DNA of 33,008 nucleotides from NCBI GenBank assembly GCA_014380815.1, contig JACMJB010000169.1:1-33008 (forward strand), read 5' to 3'. Below the pieces are notes generated by a model. It was not told the origin of the DNA. It saw only the letters and a program-made list of their open reading frames with translations, and did not search any database. The stretch's first letter is position 1, and the number at the start of each line of letters is the position of its first letter. Source of the DNA: Armatimonadota bacterium (GTDB lineage: Bacteria; Armatimonadota; Armatimonadia; Armatimonadales; Armatimonadaceae). Made by a program: the position numbers and the translations under genes. Below, piece by piece: positions 14,873 through 23,746 of the stretch.

Positions 14873-16108
14873 TTATAGTCCTGCAGGGTCCCGCGAAGTC
14901 TCTCTGGCGACAGACGATGACATTGCGGCATCACCAGGGTGAAGTTGCTGAAGCACCGCTGCCAGCACCGCCTCCTGCGTGAGGCCCCGCAGACACTGCT
15001 GATAGGCGTTCCCGGTCAGGGGACACACGCGGCGATGGCAGGGGGAGCACTCCACGGGATGCAGCATCGCCAGGCCCCCACCACCCCGGGGCGCGAAGCG
15101 CGCGGGAGGGGTCGGCCCGAAGAGCGCCACATAAGGCACTCCCACGGCGGCGGCGACATGCATCGGTCCGGTATCGCCGCTCACAGTGATCGCGGCACGG
15201 GCGATTAGCGCCGCAAGCCCTCGAAAACCGAAGGTGCCCGCCGCGAGCACGGGGTGGGTGTGCATCTGGTCCGCGACCTCCCGCACCACGCTGCGATCTT
15301 TTTCACCCCCACCCGCCACGAGAACGATCCGGTGGCCCAGCGCCTTCGTGATTCCGTCAGCGACGGCGGCGTATCGCTCCGTGGGCCAGTGCCGCGACGG
15401 CCAGCCAGCGACCGGCGCGATCACCACGAAGGGCGAATCGTTCAACTCCCGCTCGATAAACTGCCGAGCGATCTGCTCGTCCTCCTCGGTGTAGCCAAGC
15501 GTCATTCGCTTATCCGAAGGGACGGGCAGTCCCAGCTCCTCTAGGGGCAGCAGGTACTGATCTACCCGGTGCTCCGGATGCTCCTCGTAGGAGAATGCGC
15601 GGGTGTACCGGCGGGACCACCGGCTGGTTCTTTTCTGCCCATGGTATTCCCGAAACGTATCAAAGACACCGATTCGAACGGAAGATCCGATATCACGCGC
15701 CAGGAAGGACCAGTCCTCCGGCTGCAGCGAAATGAGCAGATCGTACGACTTCTCGCGTAGCAGATACCGCATTCGCCGCCAGCGAAGAAACCACAGCGGA
15801 TACAGCCCCGCGCGCGTCATTCGCTTCCAGTAGGCCGTGTCCCAGAGCAGCAGTTCGTCCAGATGCGGATTGGTGTCCAGCACCTCCGAATTCCGGTACT
15901 CGACCATCCAGGTGATATGAGCATCCGGCCAGGCGTGGCGCAGCGCGGTCAGCAGCGGCGTCCCCATCAGAATATCGCCGTTGGCCCCCGTGCGGACAAT
16001 CAGAATGCGACGCGATGCCGCCTGCATCGAAGGCGCGGTGGATCGCTGAACGGGAACATTGCAGGGGGTAAGGGGCGCTAAGAATTCAGGAAAACGCAGC
16101 TTCGGCAT
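14873..16108 (-). CDS. Glycosyltransferase family 9 protein (heptosyltransferase-like), tandem paralogue
   Basis: 411 residues. Motifs are ILIVRTGANGDILMGTPLL, LISLQPEDWSFLARDIGSS, IAPVAGWPSRHWPTERYAAV, VSGDTGPMHVAAAVGVPYVA and the cysteine cluster VECSPCHRRVCPL with QQCLRGLTQEAV. It is colinear with the gene that follows it, including the N-terminal FPEFLAPLTPCN and the ISLQPEDWS/ISFHPEDWS region, so the pair arose by duplication and has diverged. Like its partner it has Arg-His-Trp in place of the Lys-Trp donor motif of WaaC. The family acts on the cytoplasmic face of the inner membrane. An AAGG site lies ten bases upstream of the start. Confidence 0.91.
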   Translation of the reverse strand: MPKLRFPEFLAPLTPCNVPVQRSTAPSMQAASRRILIVRTGANGDILMGTPLLTALRHAWPDAHITWMVEYRNSEVLDTNPHLDELLLWDTAYWKRMTRAGLYPLWFLRWRRMRYLLREKSYDLLISLQPEDWSFLARDIGSSVRIGVFDTFREYHGQKRTSRWSRRYTRAFSYEEHPEHRVDQYLLPLEELGLPVPSDKRMTLGYTEEDEQIARQFIERELNDSPFVVIAPVAGWPSRHWPTERYAAVADGITKALGHRIVLVAGGGEKDRSVVREVADQMHTHPVLAAGTFGFRGLAALIARAAITVSGDTGPMHVAAAVGVPYVALFGPTPPARFAPRGGGGLAMLHPVECSPCHRRVCPLTGNAYQQCLRGLTQEAVLAAVLQQLHPGDAAMSSSVARETSRDPAGL

Positions 16109-16129
16109 AACGGTTTTGCCTTGTGGCTC

Positions 16130-17371
16130 CTACCTTGCAGCGGGAGCCGGATGTGGCTGAAGACCCGGTGGTTGCGAAAGCTGCGGCAGTTGCGAGAGGG
16201 GCGGAGCTTCGCGCTGAACCATCTCGCCCATAAAAACATCCGCGCCCTTCATTCGAGGCAGCAGAGCGTCCGCGAAAGTGTAGCACGGGATATTATACAG
16301 TCGTCGCAGGTAAAACAGGGCCGCCGATGTCCCCGCCACGCATCCTGCCAGTTCGAGCCGTTCCGCGACCAGTTCGACGGGAAAGGGATGCGGCAACGAC
16401 AGCTGCTGAACTCGCTCCTCCGCGCCCTGGTGCCGCGCCTTCATCCTTGCCTTGAGTTCGGTGAAGAAAGGCAGTCTGATCCGAGGGTGTTCTTTCCATA
16501 AAATCTGGTACCCCTTCGATAGGAGCGTGTCGAACACCTGCAGATAAATGTCCATCTCCTCCTCGCGGGTCATGATGCCATTGCGCGACAAGGCCTGTCC
16601 GAGGACTAGCAGTCGGTTCGGCGCCGACTCCGACTCCGCTGCACCGAATCCAGCAGCATCGTCCGGCAGGATTCGTGCGACTCTCTCCAATACTTCCCGC
16701 AGGTGGCGATATGCCACGAACTGTCGGGGAACCCGCGCCAGTGTTTCCGGCGCGGGCAGTTCGGGAGCCAGCTGCAGGTAAGCCCCGGTTACACGGGCCA
16801 GATGCTGAATATCAAGTTTCCGGCGGCTGCGCCGAAACCGCCACACAGGCCAGCGTGCATCCATTCGGCTTTGAAAACCGACAAAAAAGGGCCGTAGCAG
16901 GCGGGGGCGCCGCGAGTTGTCCAGAGCCATAGCGATGGGAACCGGGATGTAGGAGGTCAAACCGTCCTCGAACAGCACGACCCGCGCCCTCTGGTAGGTT
17001 TCGAACACTATTTTTTCCGCGGGGCGCGTCAGAAAGCAGACCCAGACCTCCTCCACCTGGTCTGCCGGTACCCCGACCCGCTCCTCCAGCGCTGCGCGCA
17101 GCGCATCGAATCGCTGCTGACTGAATTTTCGCTCGTTGGTAAGCAGATCGTAGGCACTGACAATGCGCTTCCACGGCCAGGCGACTTCGGCCATCTGATG
17201 CAGGATCTGCTTGAACTCGTCGGGAACACCACCCGTCTCATAAACCACCAGGTAGTCCTCGTAGATCGGTGCGGCATCGCCCGCCATTGCCGCCTGGTCC
17301 TTCGCCTCCTGAAGCGCGGCGGTCAGTGTCAGTAGCTGCCACGTCCCGACAGTGTAGAAGACCCGGATCAC
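16130..17371 (-). CDS. Polysialyltransferase-like (POLYST family) glycosyltransferase
   Basis: 413 residues. The sequence fits the alpha-2,8-polysialyltransferase family (GT-B fold, sialyltransferase type). It has an N-terminal [17 protein letters not shown], an acidic loop [17 protein letters not shown] (Glu135-Asp136-Gly137), the [19 protein letters not shown] strand, the [14 protein letters not shown] motif with the conserved His295-Pro, and [15 protein letters not shown] with Ser349 near the CMP phosphate site. Characterised relatives use CMP-sialic acid. No sialic acid genes are here, but kdsA/kdsB make CMP-Kdo, so a CMP-Kdo donor is a reasonable alternative. The C-terminus is a Pro/Gln-rich low-complexity tail. 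It starts in an ATGA overlap with the hldC stop and sits between heptosyltransferase genes. Confidence 0.78.
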   Translation of the reverse strand: MIRVFYTVGTWQLLTLTAALQEAKDQAAMAGDAAPIYEDYLVVYETGGVPDEFKQILHQMAEVAWPWKRIVSAYDLLTNERKFSQQRFDALRAALEERVGVPADQVEEVWVCFLTRPAEKIVFETYQRARVVLFEDGLTSYIPVPIAMALDNSRRPRLLRPFFVGFQSRMDARWPVWRFRRSRRKLDIQHLARVTGAYLQLAPELPAPETLARVPRQFVAYRHLREVLERVARILPDDAAGFGAAESESAPNRLLVLGQALSRNGIMTREEEMDIYLQVFDTLLSKGYQILWKEHPRIRLPFFTELKARMKARHQGAEERVQQLSLPHPFPVELVAERLELAGCVAGTSAALFYLRRLYNIPCYTFADALLPRMKGADVFMGEMVQREAPPLSQLPQLSQPPGLQPHPAPAAR

Positions 17372-17850
17372 GCTGCGGGTCCTTCCCCGCTCCCGCCTTC
17401 CATCAAACCGATCAGACGAGTCGTTGAGCGGCCCGGCACCAGAGGCAGAATCACAACCTCGCCGCCGAGCGACCGGACCAGCGGCGTTTCCGGCAGTGCA
17501 TCAGGCGTTTGGTAATCGCCGCCCTTGGCATGGATACTGGGTCGCACCACCTCGATCAGCGCGTGCGGTGTGTCCTCATCGAAAACGCAGGTCCCCTCCA
17601 CGCAGCGCAGGGCAGCGATCACTTCCGCCCGCTCCTCTTGCGCGTTGAGGGGGCGTGTCGGCCCCTTCAGCCGCCGCACGGAGGCATCGCTGTTGATCCC
17701 AACGAGCAGTGCATCGCCCAGCGCGCGCGCCTGCTCCAGGTACCGAACATGACCGACATGCAGGATGTCGAACACGCCGTTCGTGAAAACGACGCGCTTG
17801 CCGTCCGCTCGCAGACGCTCGGCAAGCGCCGCTAGCTCATCGCGGGTCAT
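17368..17850 (-). CDS. hldC: D-glycero-beta-D-manno-heptose 1-phosphate adenylyltransferase
   Basis: 160 residues, the size of a stand-alone adenylyltransferase domain, the C-terminal half of E. coli HldE (also named RfaE2). It converts heptose-1-phosphate and ATP to ADP-heptose, the donor for the neighbouring family-9 enzymes. The cytidylyltransferase-fold HxGH motif is in [20 protein letters not shown], with [36 protein letters not shown] and the C-terminal [14 protein letters not shown]. The separate kinase (HldA) and phosphatase (GmhB) are not in the window. ATGA overlaps join it to the GT9 gene before it and the POLYST-like gene after it. Confidence 0.93.
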   Translation of the reverse strand: MTRDELAALAERLRADGKRVVFTNGVFDILHVGHVRYLEQARALGDALLVGINSDASVRRLKGPTRPLNAQEERAEVIAALRCVEGTCVFDEDTPHALIEVVRPSIHAKGGDYQTPDALPETPLVRSLGGEVVILPLVPGRSTTRLIGLMEGGSGEGPAA

Positions 17851-18947
17851 AGCCCCCCTCCGCCTGTCGCTGAGGCTTCCTCGCCACGCCCAGAAAGCAG
17901 GGCGGGCCTCGCCTTGGAGGGGAAGAGGGAAGAGGACGAAAACAGCCGCTGCTTCACGGCGGCAAGCACCCAGGTGACGGGCATCTCGGTCATGCAGGCG
18001 ATGTCTCCACGAGCACAGGTACGGCTCTGGCAGGCGATACAGGGCAGGGCACGGTTGATGACCACCAGATCGCGCGGGCTGAGCGGGCCGGTGCGGTCGG
18101 GGTCGGCGGCACCGGAGAGGCAGACCAGGGGCGCTCTCACCGCCGAGGCGATGTGGAGCGGGCCGGTATCGGCGGTCACGACGCAGTGGGCACGGGCGAG
18201 CAGTGCGCCCAGCTCCTTGATCGAGACACGACCGGCGAAATTGGCGACCCGCCCCGGCTCGCGCAGCGCCCGAAGAATCGCCTGAACCAGCGCGAGGTCG
18301 GTGGGGCCTCCGGAGATCGCGACCCGAACATCGGGAAGATCCACAGCGAGGCGGTTCAGCAGTTCGGTGAACTTTTCCGCCGGCCAGCGATTGACGTCAC
18401 GAGTCGCGGCGGGATTCACGACCAGCAGGGTGTCGGCTGGGGCGATGCCGAATTCACCCCCAAGCAAGGCCGCGACCCGCGCCGTAGCAGCGGCGGGCAC
18501 GGCAAAATCCATCTGCCGATCCGGAACCGCCGGGATCCCGAGCGGGCGCAGTTCTTTGCTGAAATCATCCACGGCGTGCCGGACACGCCCCGTCTCTGGC
18601 TGCTTGCGGCGGTCTTTCTTGAACGTGAGGACACGCGGCGCACCGGATGCGACCGCCATGGCGATGGTCTTGGCGCTGGGATGAAAGTTGACGAACAGAT
18701 CGTAACGCCTGTTTCGGAGGGTCAGCAGAAAGGGGAAGAAGCGGGCCAGCCGCGCATCCGGCCCTGCTTTATCGAACTCGATCACCTCGCGCAGATAGGG
18801 GATTCCGGTCAGCGCGTCCTTCATGCCCTTGCCGACCACGAAATCAATTTCGTCCGTCTCGAAGTGCTGGGCGAGGGCACGTACCGCCGGGGTCGCGAGC
18901 AGGATATCCCCCATCCCGCCCAGCCGCACGACACAGAGGCGTTTCAT
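17847..18947 (-). CDS. Glycosyltransferase family 9 protein (heptosyltransferase-like)
   Basis: 366 residues from the ATG at 18947, which forms an ATGA overlap with the gene before it; a much longer open frame exists upstream but it is antisense-like noise. Motifs are [79 protein letters not shown] and a C-terminal cysteine set [19 protein letters not shown]. The donor-site position has Asn-Arg-Trp rather than Lys-x-Trp. It is expected to add heptose to an LPS core or similar acceptor. The last 25 residues are Ser/Gly-rich and probably disordered. Confidence 0.91.
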   Translation of the reverse strand: MKRLCVVRLGGMGDILLATPAVRALAQHFETDEIDFVVGKGMKDALTGIPYLREVIEFDKAGPDARLARFFPFLLTLRNRRYDLFVNFHPSAKTIAMAVASGAPRVLTFKKDRRKQPETGRVRHAVDDFSKELRPLGIPAVPDRQMDFAVPAAATARVAALLGGEFGIAPADTLLVVNPAATRDVNRWPAEKFTELLNRLAVDLPDVRVAISGGPTDLALVQAILRALREPGRVANFAGRVSIKELGALLARAHCVVTADTGPLHIASAVRAPLVCLSGAADPDRTGPLSPRDLVVINRALPCIACQSRTCARGDIACMTEMPVTWVLAAVKQRLFSSSSLFPSKARPALLSGRGEEASATGGGGL

Positions 18948-20074
18948 CGGTTCGCCCCCAGCGCAAACGTGGAGGGAATGGCGGAGTCTGCGGCGGCAGT
19001 GGGGTCTGAGGGGGACACGGGATTTGGCGGAGAGGAGCTGAGAAGAAGGGTACGGGCGGCGGAAAGGACCGGCGCGACCTCCAGCTTTTTCAGACAGCCA
19101 TCGGGCGCGGCGATCACGAGATTGCGCGGACTGGCTTCGCCCCACTTCTCCGCAAGAGTCGGGCCGAACAGGGAAACGGTCGGGGTTCCCAGTGCGGCGG
19201 CGATATGGCTGACCCCGGTATCGTTGCCGATAAACAGCGACAGATGGGCCAGAATCCCCATTGTCTCGCGCATCGAAGTCTCGCCGGTGAGATCCACGAC
19301 CGGGAACCGCTCTCCCATCGCCTCGCGCAGGACACGGGAGGCGTCGCGCTCGGTGGTCCCGCTTCCCAGGAGCACGATGCTGGCCCCTTCGCCCGCTAGC
19401 GCCCGCGCGACCTCGGCGAACCGGGAAGGGTCCCACTGCTTGGCACGATACGATGCGCCGGGCTGGATTCCGACCAGCACCGGGCCAAGCGCTTCCCGCT
19501 CCCGCAGGATCGCCGCGCCGCGCCGACGCTCGGTTTCGGTGATACAGAGCAGTGGCATCGGATCCGCAAGTGATCCCGCGAGCGTGTCGGACAGCGGCCC
19601 CGGCGCGGTGACCGCGCGCAAAATATCCAGGCAGCACTCGCTTTCGCGCTTTTCGAGATCATACGGAACGCGGTGGGTGAGCAGGCAGCCGCGCCCCTCG
19701 GTGTCGAAACCCGCCCGAACCCGCGCGCGGCAGAGAAGGGCGATCAGGGCCGCGCGAACGGAACGATCCGCTACCAGGCACAGATCGGGACTCCCGCCGA
19801 TCCTGCCTCGGAGCGCGCAGATCAGCCGCCAGGAAGCTGCCGCCCCTTTCTGGGTTCGCTTCGGGTCGTAGGCCTCGATATTGTCCACAAACGGAAACTC
19901 CAGCAGTGTCTGGGCCGCCGCACCGCCGGTCAGCAGCGTGATTGCCGCCTGAGGGAAAGCGTGGCGGACCCCCCGCAGCAGCGGCGTGGCCACGATCGTA
20001 TCGCCCATGAAGTTGTGCTTGGTGATTACCAGGACGGTACGAACAGTGCGGGACTCCGGGGGCGAAAGCGGCAT
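18944..20074 (-). CDS. Glycosyltransferase family 9 protein (heptosyltransferase-like)
   Basis: 376 residues. It has VLVITKHNFMGDTIVATPLL with the conserved Gly-Asp, LCLVADRSVRAALIALLCRA, VGIQPGASYRAKQWDPSRFA with the Lys-x-Trp donor motif, and FIGNDTGVSHIAAALGTPTV. Unlike most of its neighbours it lacks the C-terminal Cys cluster, and ends in a Pro/Ser/Ala-rich tail that overlaps the next gene by four bases. Its own start shares one base with the stop of the preceding gene (TGATG). Its sequence is distinct enough from the others that a different acceptor is likely. Confidence 0.9.
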   Translation of the reverse strand: MPLSPPESRTVRTVLVITKHNFMGDTIVATPLLRGVRHAFPQAAITLLTGGAAAQTLLEFPFVDNIEAYDPKRTQKGAAASWRLICALRGRIGGSPDLCLVADRSVRAALIALLCRARVRAGFDTEGRGCLLTHRVPYDLEKRESECCLDILRAVTAPGPLSDTLAGSLADPMPLLCITETERRRGAAILREREALGPVLVGIQPGASYRAKQWDPSRFAEVARALAGEGASIVLLGSGTTERDASRVLREAMGERFPVVDLTGETSMRETMGILAHLSLFIGNDTGVSHIAAALGTPTVSLFGPTLAEKWGEASPRNLVIAAPDGCLKKLEVAPVLSAARTLLLSSSPPNPVSPSDPTAAADSAIPSTFALGANR

Positions 20075-21282
20075 CAGCGGCTTCCCCCCTCGGAGATGCG
20101 TCGCGGGGAACCACCGGAGACCGCGACAGCGGGCGTGCGCGGCGCGGACGCAGCGATCATCGGCAAAGCGGTTCGCCGGAGCGGCAGTGCCAGAAGGTCG
20201 CAGGCGGACTCAAAAACCCGCTCCGGTGTGAAAGACTTCAGGCAGTCGAATCTGCCGCCGCAAGTCGGGTTCTTGCGGCAGGGCGCGCAGGCGAGAGCGT
20301 CGTAGAGAACCACGGCGGGCGCGCACGGACTGCGCGCTGCGGCGCTGCCGCCCTGCCAGGGGCCGGTTTCGGCAGGGTCGGTCGAGCCGAACAGCGCGAC
20401 CACGGGTGTCGCCATAGCGGTCGCGATATGAAGCGGGCCGCTGTCGCCGGAGATCACCAGGCCCAGACGGTCCACCAGAGCCGCGAGCTGCTTCTCCGAA
20501 GTCTTGCCCACCAGCGACGACAGCGGCGTGTTCGGAGCCAGGGCCATGACGCGCTGAGCGGCCTCGACCTCCTCCGGCCCGCCGAGCAGAACGCAGGAGA
20601 CGCTTTGCGTAGACCACAGCTTCTCCGCCAGACGCGCCCAGTACTCTTCCGGCCAGCGTTTCTGGGGACGAGTCGCGCCGATCACCAGTCCGACAACTGG
20701 CGGCATCAGTTCGTGGTGCCGGAACACATGGTCCGCGAAAGCACGGTCCTCTGTCGAGATCGCGATGGAGAGAGGGGGCGGTGCGGACTTACCTGAGTCC
20801 GTGGCCTCCGGCACGGCATCGGCGAGGCGCAGATATGCCTCCACGACATGTTCGCCCGCACGGCGCTCCGCCACGCGGTGGGTCAAAAACGGGGTGCAGC
20901 CATCCTGCGCGAAGCCGACTCGGATCGGCACACCGAGCAGCCAGGCCAGTGCGGCATTAGACGCGATGCTTTGGAACAAAACGGCGGCATCATAGCGGCC
21001 CGTGCGGATCGTACGCGCGAAGGCGCTGGCGCGGGCGGACCCGCTGCGCCGGGGACGGACCAGGACGCGGTCAATGTTCGGGTTGCCTGCCAGGATCGCG
21101 GCAGCCCGCTCCCCGGCAAGCACCTCGATCGAAGCGTCGGGGTAACGCGCCCGCAGAGAAGCAAGCGCCGGGGTCGTGAACAAGGCGTCGCCTAGATAGT
21201 TCAAGTTCACCGCCAGAATCCGCCGGATGGGCTGGTGATCCCGATCTCCTGTCTGATTTTCTGTTTCTTGCGTTCGGTGCAT
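20074..21282 (-). CDS. Glycosyltransferase family 9 protein (heptosyltransferase-like), first gene of the operon
   Basis: 402 residues. Motifs are ILAVNLNYLGDALFTTPALA, VLFQSIASNAALAWLLGVPI, VGLVIGATRPQKRWPEEYWA with Lys-Arg-Trp, VISGDSGPLHIATAMATPVV and VALFGSTDPAETGPW. The cysteine cluster is LACAPCRKNPTCGGRFDCLK. The N-terminus (HRTQETENQTGDRDHQP) is a short polar extension. The start has an AAGG site seven bases upstream. It is the first gene of the run ending at 13630; the 118-bp gap before it holds a tandem 9-bp repeat but no convincing -35/-10 pair. Confidence 0.91.
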   Translation of the reverse strand: MHRTQETENQTGDRDHQPIRRILAVNLNYLGDALFTTPALASLRARYPDASIEVLAGERAAAILAGNPNIDRVLVRPRRSGSARASAFARTIRTGRYDAAVLFQSIASNAALAWLLGVPIRVGFAQDGCTPFLTHRVAERRAGEHVVEAYLRLADAVPEATDSGKSAPPPLSIAISTEDRAFADHVFRHHELMPPVVGLVIGATRPQKRWPEEYWARLAEKLWSTQSVSCVLLGGPEEVEAAQRVMALAPNTPLSSLVGKTSEKQLAALVDRLGLVISGDSGPLHIATAMATPVVALFGSTDPAETGPWQGGSAAARSPCAPAVVLYDALACAPCRKNPTCGGRFDCLKSFTPERVFESACDLLALPLRRTALPMIAASAPRTPAVAVSGGSPRRISEGGSR

Positions 21283-21359
21283 CCCGGTGCCTTAGGCGCT
21301 CGCCTGTCGCGGTTACCGAAGTGACCGCACGATTGCAGTTTACGTGTCGCCGCTGTTCT

Positions 21360-21377
21360 TTAGTACAATTAGTACAA
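21360..21377. repeat. Tandem 9-bp repeat upstream of the GT9 operon
   Basis: TTAGTACAA occurs twice without a gap at 21360-21368 and 21369-21377; on the minus strand it reads TTGTACTAA twice. It lies 78-95 bases before the first gene of the heptosyltransferase operon, in an AT-rich pocket of a GC-rich sequence, so a promoter or regulator site is possible. Confidence 0.5.
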
Positions 21378-21400
21378 TGCCACCGTCAAATGGTTTCGCG

Positions 21401-22453
21401 CTACAGCAGTTTTTTAGCGGCCTCCGCCGCGGCTTCGGCGGGAATTCGTGCCAGCGAATCCCCCAGCGTCGGGCGGCGCGGACGCCGCGCCTCCGGCGGT
21501 GCGTCCCCTTCTGCATAATCCAGAACAATAGACCGGCCCGCACCCCACTGCGGACCGGTCCGAACGGGGTCGGTCACGCCATACAATCCGACCACGGGCG
21601 TTCCCACCGCGACCGCGAGATGGGTCGGGCCACTGTCGCCGCCGATCACCACGTCACACTGCGCCAGCACCGAGGCTAACACCTTCAGTGGCGTTCGTCC
21701 CACCAGGTCTGCCGCAACCACGCCGCCTGCCATCTCGGTGATCCGCGCCGCCGTTTCCCGCTCGCCCGCCCCGCCCAGCAGTACCAGGCGCACACCCTGC
21801 CCGCGCAAAATGCCCACCAGCATCGCCCAGCGCTCTGGAGGCCAGGCCTTCTCCGGCGTGGACGCCCCCACGATACCGCCGACTATCGGCCCACTGCCGG
21901 TGGCCTCTCCCAGCAGCGCCCGCGCTGCCTCGCGCTGCCCATCGGCAAGGTACTGCTGCGGGCGCGGCGCGGGACGCGCGATCCCCAGCACATCGCAGAA
22001 GCCCATTAGCTTTTCCACCATATGGGCCCTCGCCTTCGCCGGCACGACCGGGTGCGTCAGAAAGAGCGCACTCCCTTCGCGGTTTAAATCCAGTCCGATA
22101 CGGAGGGGGGCGTGAGAAAGCCAGGTAACGACCCCTGATTTGAGCAGTCCCTGGGCATCCAGAGCAGCATCAAAGGGCTTTCCACCCTGTCTCAGCGTTC
22201 GCCCAAAGACGATCAGATCACCCAGACTGTGTCCTCTGAGTGTGGTCACCGTGGAAAGATTCGGGTTTCCGCAGAGCAGGTCGGCGAATCTGTCGCGCAC
22301 CGCCCACACGATCTCCACGGAAGGGCCAAGTCCGGCTCGCAGGGCGTCCGCCAGCGGCAGTGCGTGAACCACGTCTCCCAGCGAGCTTAGCTTGACTAGG
22401 AGGACCCGGTGGAGTCTGGAGGAATCAGGGGAGGCGGGGGGGCGAATCAGCAT
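21401..22453 (-). CDS. Glycosyltransferase family 9 protein, WaaC (heptosyltransferase I)-like
   Basis: 350 residues from the ATG at 22453. It is the closest in the window to WaaC: VLLVKLSSLGDVVHALPLAD (compare the SSMGDVLHTLP motif, with catalytic Asp), FDAALDAQGLLKSGVVTWLS, IVGASTPEKAWPPERWAMLV with the donor-site Lys, and VIGGDSGPTHLAVAVGTPVV. WaaC adds the first heptose to Kdo of the inner core using ADP-heptose. It has no C-terminal Cys cluster, as in WaaC. A longer frame upstream is rejected because a TGT-TATAAT extended -10 lies six bases before this ATG. It is separated from the operon downstream by 118 bp, so it may be transcribed separately or read through. Confidence 0.9.
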   Translation of the reverse strand: MLIRPPASPDSSRLHRVLLVKLSSLGDVVHALPLADALRAGLGPSVEIVWAVRDRFADLLCGNPNLSTVTTLRGHSLGDLIVFGRTLRQGGKPFDAALDAQGLLKSGVVTWLSHAPLRIGLDLNREGSALFLTHPVVPAKARAHMVEKLMGFCDVLGIARPAPRPQQYLADGQREAARALLGEATGSGPIVGGIVGASTPEKAWPPERWAMLVGILRGQGVRLVLLGGAGERETAARITEMAGGVVAADLVGRTPLKVLASVLAQCDVVIGGDSGPTHLAVAVGTPVVGLYGVTDPVRTGPQWGAGRSIVLDYAEGDAPPEARRPRRPTLGDSLARIPAEAAAEAAKKLL

Positions 22454-22459
22454 CGCGTA

Positions 22460-22475
22460 ATTATAACACCGATCG
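22460..22475 (-). promoter_or_regulatory. Extended -10 promoter element of the WaaC-like gene, leaderless
   Basis: The minus strand reads CGATCGGTGTTATAAT, ending six bases before the ATG. TGT-TATAAT is a consensus extended -10, which explains the absence of a -35. There is no Shine-Dalgarno sequence, so the mRNA should start at the AUG. Fourteen of the 16 bases recur before the XRE regulator gene. Confidence 0.62.
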
Positions 22476-22505
22476 CAAGGATCGCCCCCATCAGTTGGCC
22501 TTTCG

Positions 22506-23015
22506 TCAGCCCACCGTGATCTCCACGAGCAGGGCAGCGGTCTCTGGCGGCGGGCAGGGACGGCGGCGACAGGGACGGTAACGGATCTCGCCCGCGATGC
22601 GATACGTTCCCGGCAGAGCAGCAGCGGCAACGGTGAAGGGAACCTCGACGATGACCTGGTTGGGCAGCACGGTCCGCGGTTTACGCGGCGAGCGTGGAAA
22701 GCGCGGCGCCTCCGGACGGATCGCTTTTGGGAGCGAGTCGAAGACAACCGTGACCGGAACTTTTGTATCGGGGCAGGAGGTGAGATGACCCCTCGGCGCG
22801 CTCAGGGAGTAGCCGGGCCGCAGAAGAAGCATCACGAAAAGAGTGTCTCGGCTGCCTGGCTTCAGCGGCCTTGGCGGAGCGGCGACCTGCACGATGACCA
22901 GGCGTTCCGAATCCCGGTTTGTTACCAGGATGACGGACCCCGCGATCAGCGCAAGGCCGATACCGGTGCCCGCCGCCATCCCGAGCCAGGGAGAGTCTTT
23001 GCGGCGGCTCCTCAA
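22506..23015 (-). CDS. Membrane-anchored DsbD-alpha-like (thiol:disulfide interchange N-terminal type) protein
   Basis: 169 residues. A single hydrophobic segment near the N-terminus (MAAGTGIGLALIAGSVILV) would anchor it with the rest outside the cytoplasm. The domain follows the immunoglobulin-like DsbD N-terminal pattern: LRPGYSLSAPRGHLTSCPDT, a Pro-rich middle, PGTYRIAGEIRYRPC and CPPPETAALLVEITV. The Cys149-x4-Cys154 pair before Pro-Pro matches the redox cysteines of DsbD-alpha (C-x4/5-C-x-P-P), so it may pass electrons in the periplasm. The TTG start overlaps the racemase stop; Met13 is an alternative. The Arg-rich CRRRPC is unusual. Confidence 0.66.
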   Translation of the reverse strand: MRSRRKDSPWLGMAAGTGIGLALIAGSVILVTNRDSERLVIVQVAAPPRPLKPGSRDTLFVMLLLRPGYSLSAPRGHLTSCPDTKVPVTVVFDSLPKAIRPEAPRFPRSPRKPRTVLPNQVIVEVPFTVAAAALPGTYRIAGEIRYRPCRRRPCPPPETAALLVEITVG

Positions 23016-23746
23016 CGGTGAACGGTCTCAGCGGGGGCGGACGCAAGGGCAAACTCAACGATCGCGGAGGCATGGAGGGCGGTGGTGTCAAAGCGCCGGA
23101 GCGGAAAAGAACCGGTGTCTTCGCCGATGAGGAGCATCAGCTCGGTACAGCCCAGCACGACTCCCTCGGCTTTCTTCTCCTGCCGCAGGCGCAAGGCGAT
23201 CTCCTTCAAGCACTGGCGCGACTCCGCGCGCACGATGCCCCGGCAAAGCTCCTCGAAGATGATGTTGTGGATCGCGTCGCGCTCCCCATCACTGGGAATC
23301 AGGACGCTCAGTGCATAGCGATCTCGCAGATAATCCGCAAGGAATGGCTGCTCCATGGTGTAGCGCGTCCCCAGCAGCGCGACACGCTCGATCCCCGCGG
23401 CGCGAACGGCGGCTCCAACCGCATCGCCAATATGAAGCAGCGGGATGCCGCTTGGTGCGGCCTCCGCGACCTCGGCAGCGACTTTGTGCATGGTATTCGT
23501 GCAGATCGCCAAACACCCGGCCCCACCGTCGCAAAGCTGTCGGCCCGCACGGGCCAGTGTCTGCGCCGCCTCGTTCCAGGCCCCATCCTGCTGCAGCCGA
23601 ACGATCTCCGCGAAATCGAAGCTATGAAGCAGGATCGGCGCGGAGCAAAGCCCTCCCCTGCGCTCCCGAACCTGTTCATTGATCATTTTGTAATAAACGG
23701 CGGTGGATTCCCACGACAGCCCTCCGATCAGCCCGATTGTCTTCAC
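23012..23746 (-). CDS. Aspartate/glutamate racemase family protein
   Basis: 244 residues. It begins MKTIGLIGGLSWESTAVYYK, the hallmark start of the aspartate racemase branch. The two cofactor-independent catalytic cysteines are in AICTNTMHK (Cys82) and VLGCTELMLL (Cys200), with LLHIGDAVG and VALLGTRYTMEQPFL between. It interconverts L- and D-forms of an amino acid, most often Asp or Glu; broad-spectrum relatives (YgeA, RacX) act on others. D-amino acids could feed the peptidoglycan or act as signals. An ATGA overlap with the XRE-cupin gene makes it the regulator's immediate partner. Confidence 0.91.
   Translation of the reverse strand: MKTIGLIGGLSWESTAVYYKMINEQVRERRGGLCSAPILLHSFDFAEIVRLQQDGAWNEAAQTLARAGRQLCDGGAGCLAICTNTMHKVAAEVAEAAPSGIPLLHIGDAVGAAVRAAGIERVALLGTRYTMEQPFLADYLRDRYALSVLIPSDGERDAIHNIIFEELCRGIVRAESRQCLKEIALRLRQEKKAEGVVLGCTELMLLIGEDTGSFPLRRFDTTALHASAIVEFALASAPAETVHR

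Noticed and set aside
18948-19637. N-terminal extension of the GT9 gene ending at 17847
   Set aside because: The upstream part is Arg/Gly-rich shadow sequence of the preceding GT9 gene. The ATGA overlap at 18944-18947 and the usual family N-terminus ([14 protein letters not shown]) fix the start.
18153-19871. Long plus-strand open frame (about 570 codons) across the GT9 genes
   Set aside because: It is antisense to two genes with clear family motifs and overlapping starts. Its translation is Arg/Gly/Ser-rich with no recognisable motif, as expected from a GC-rich complementary frame.
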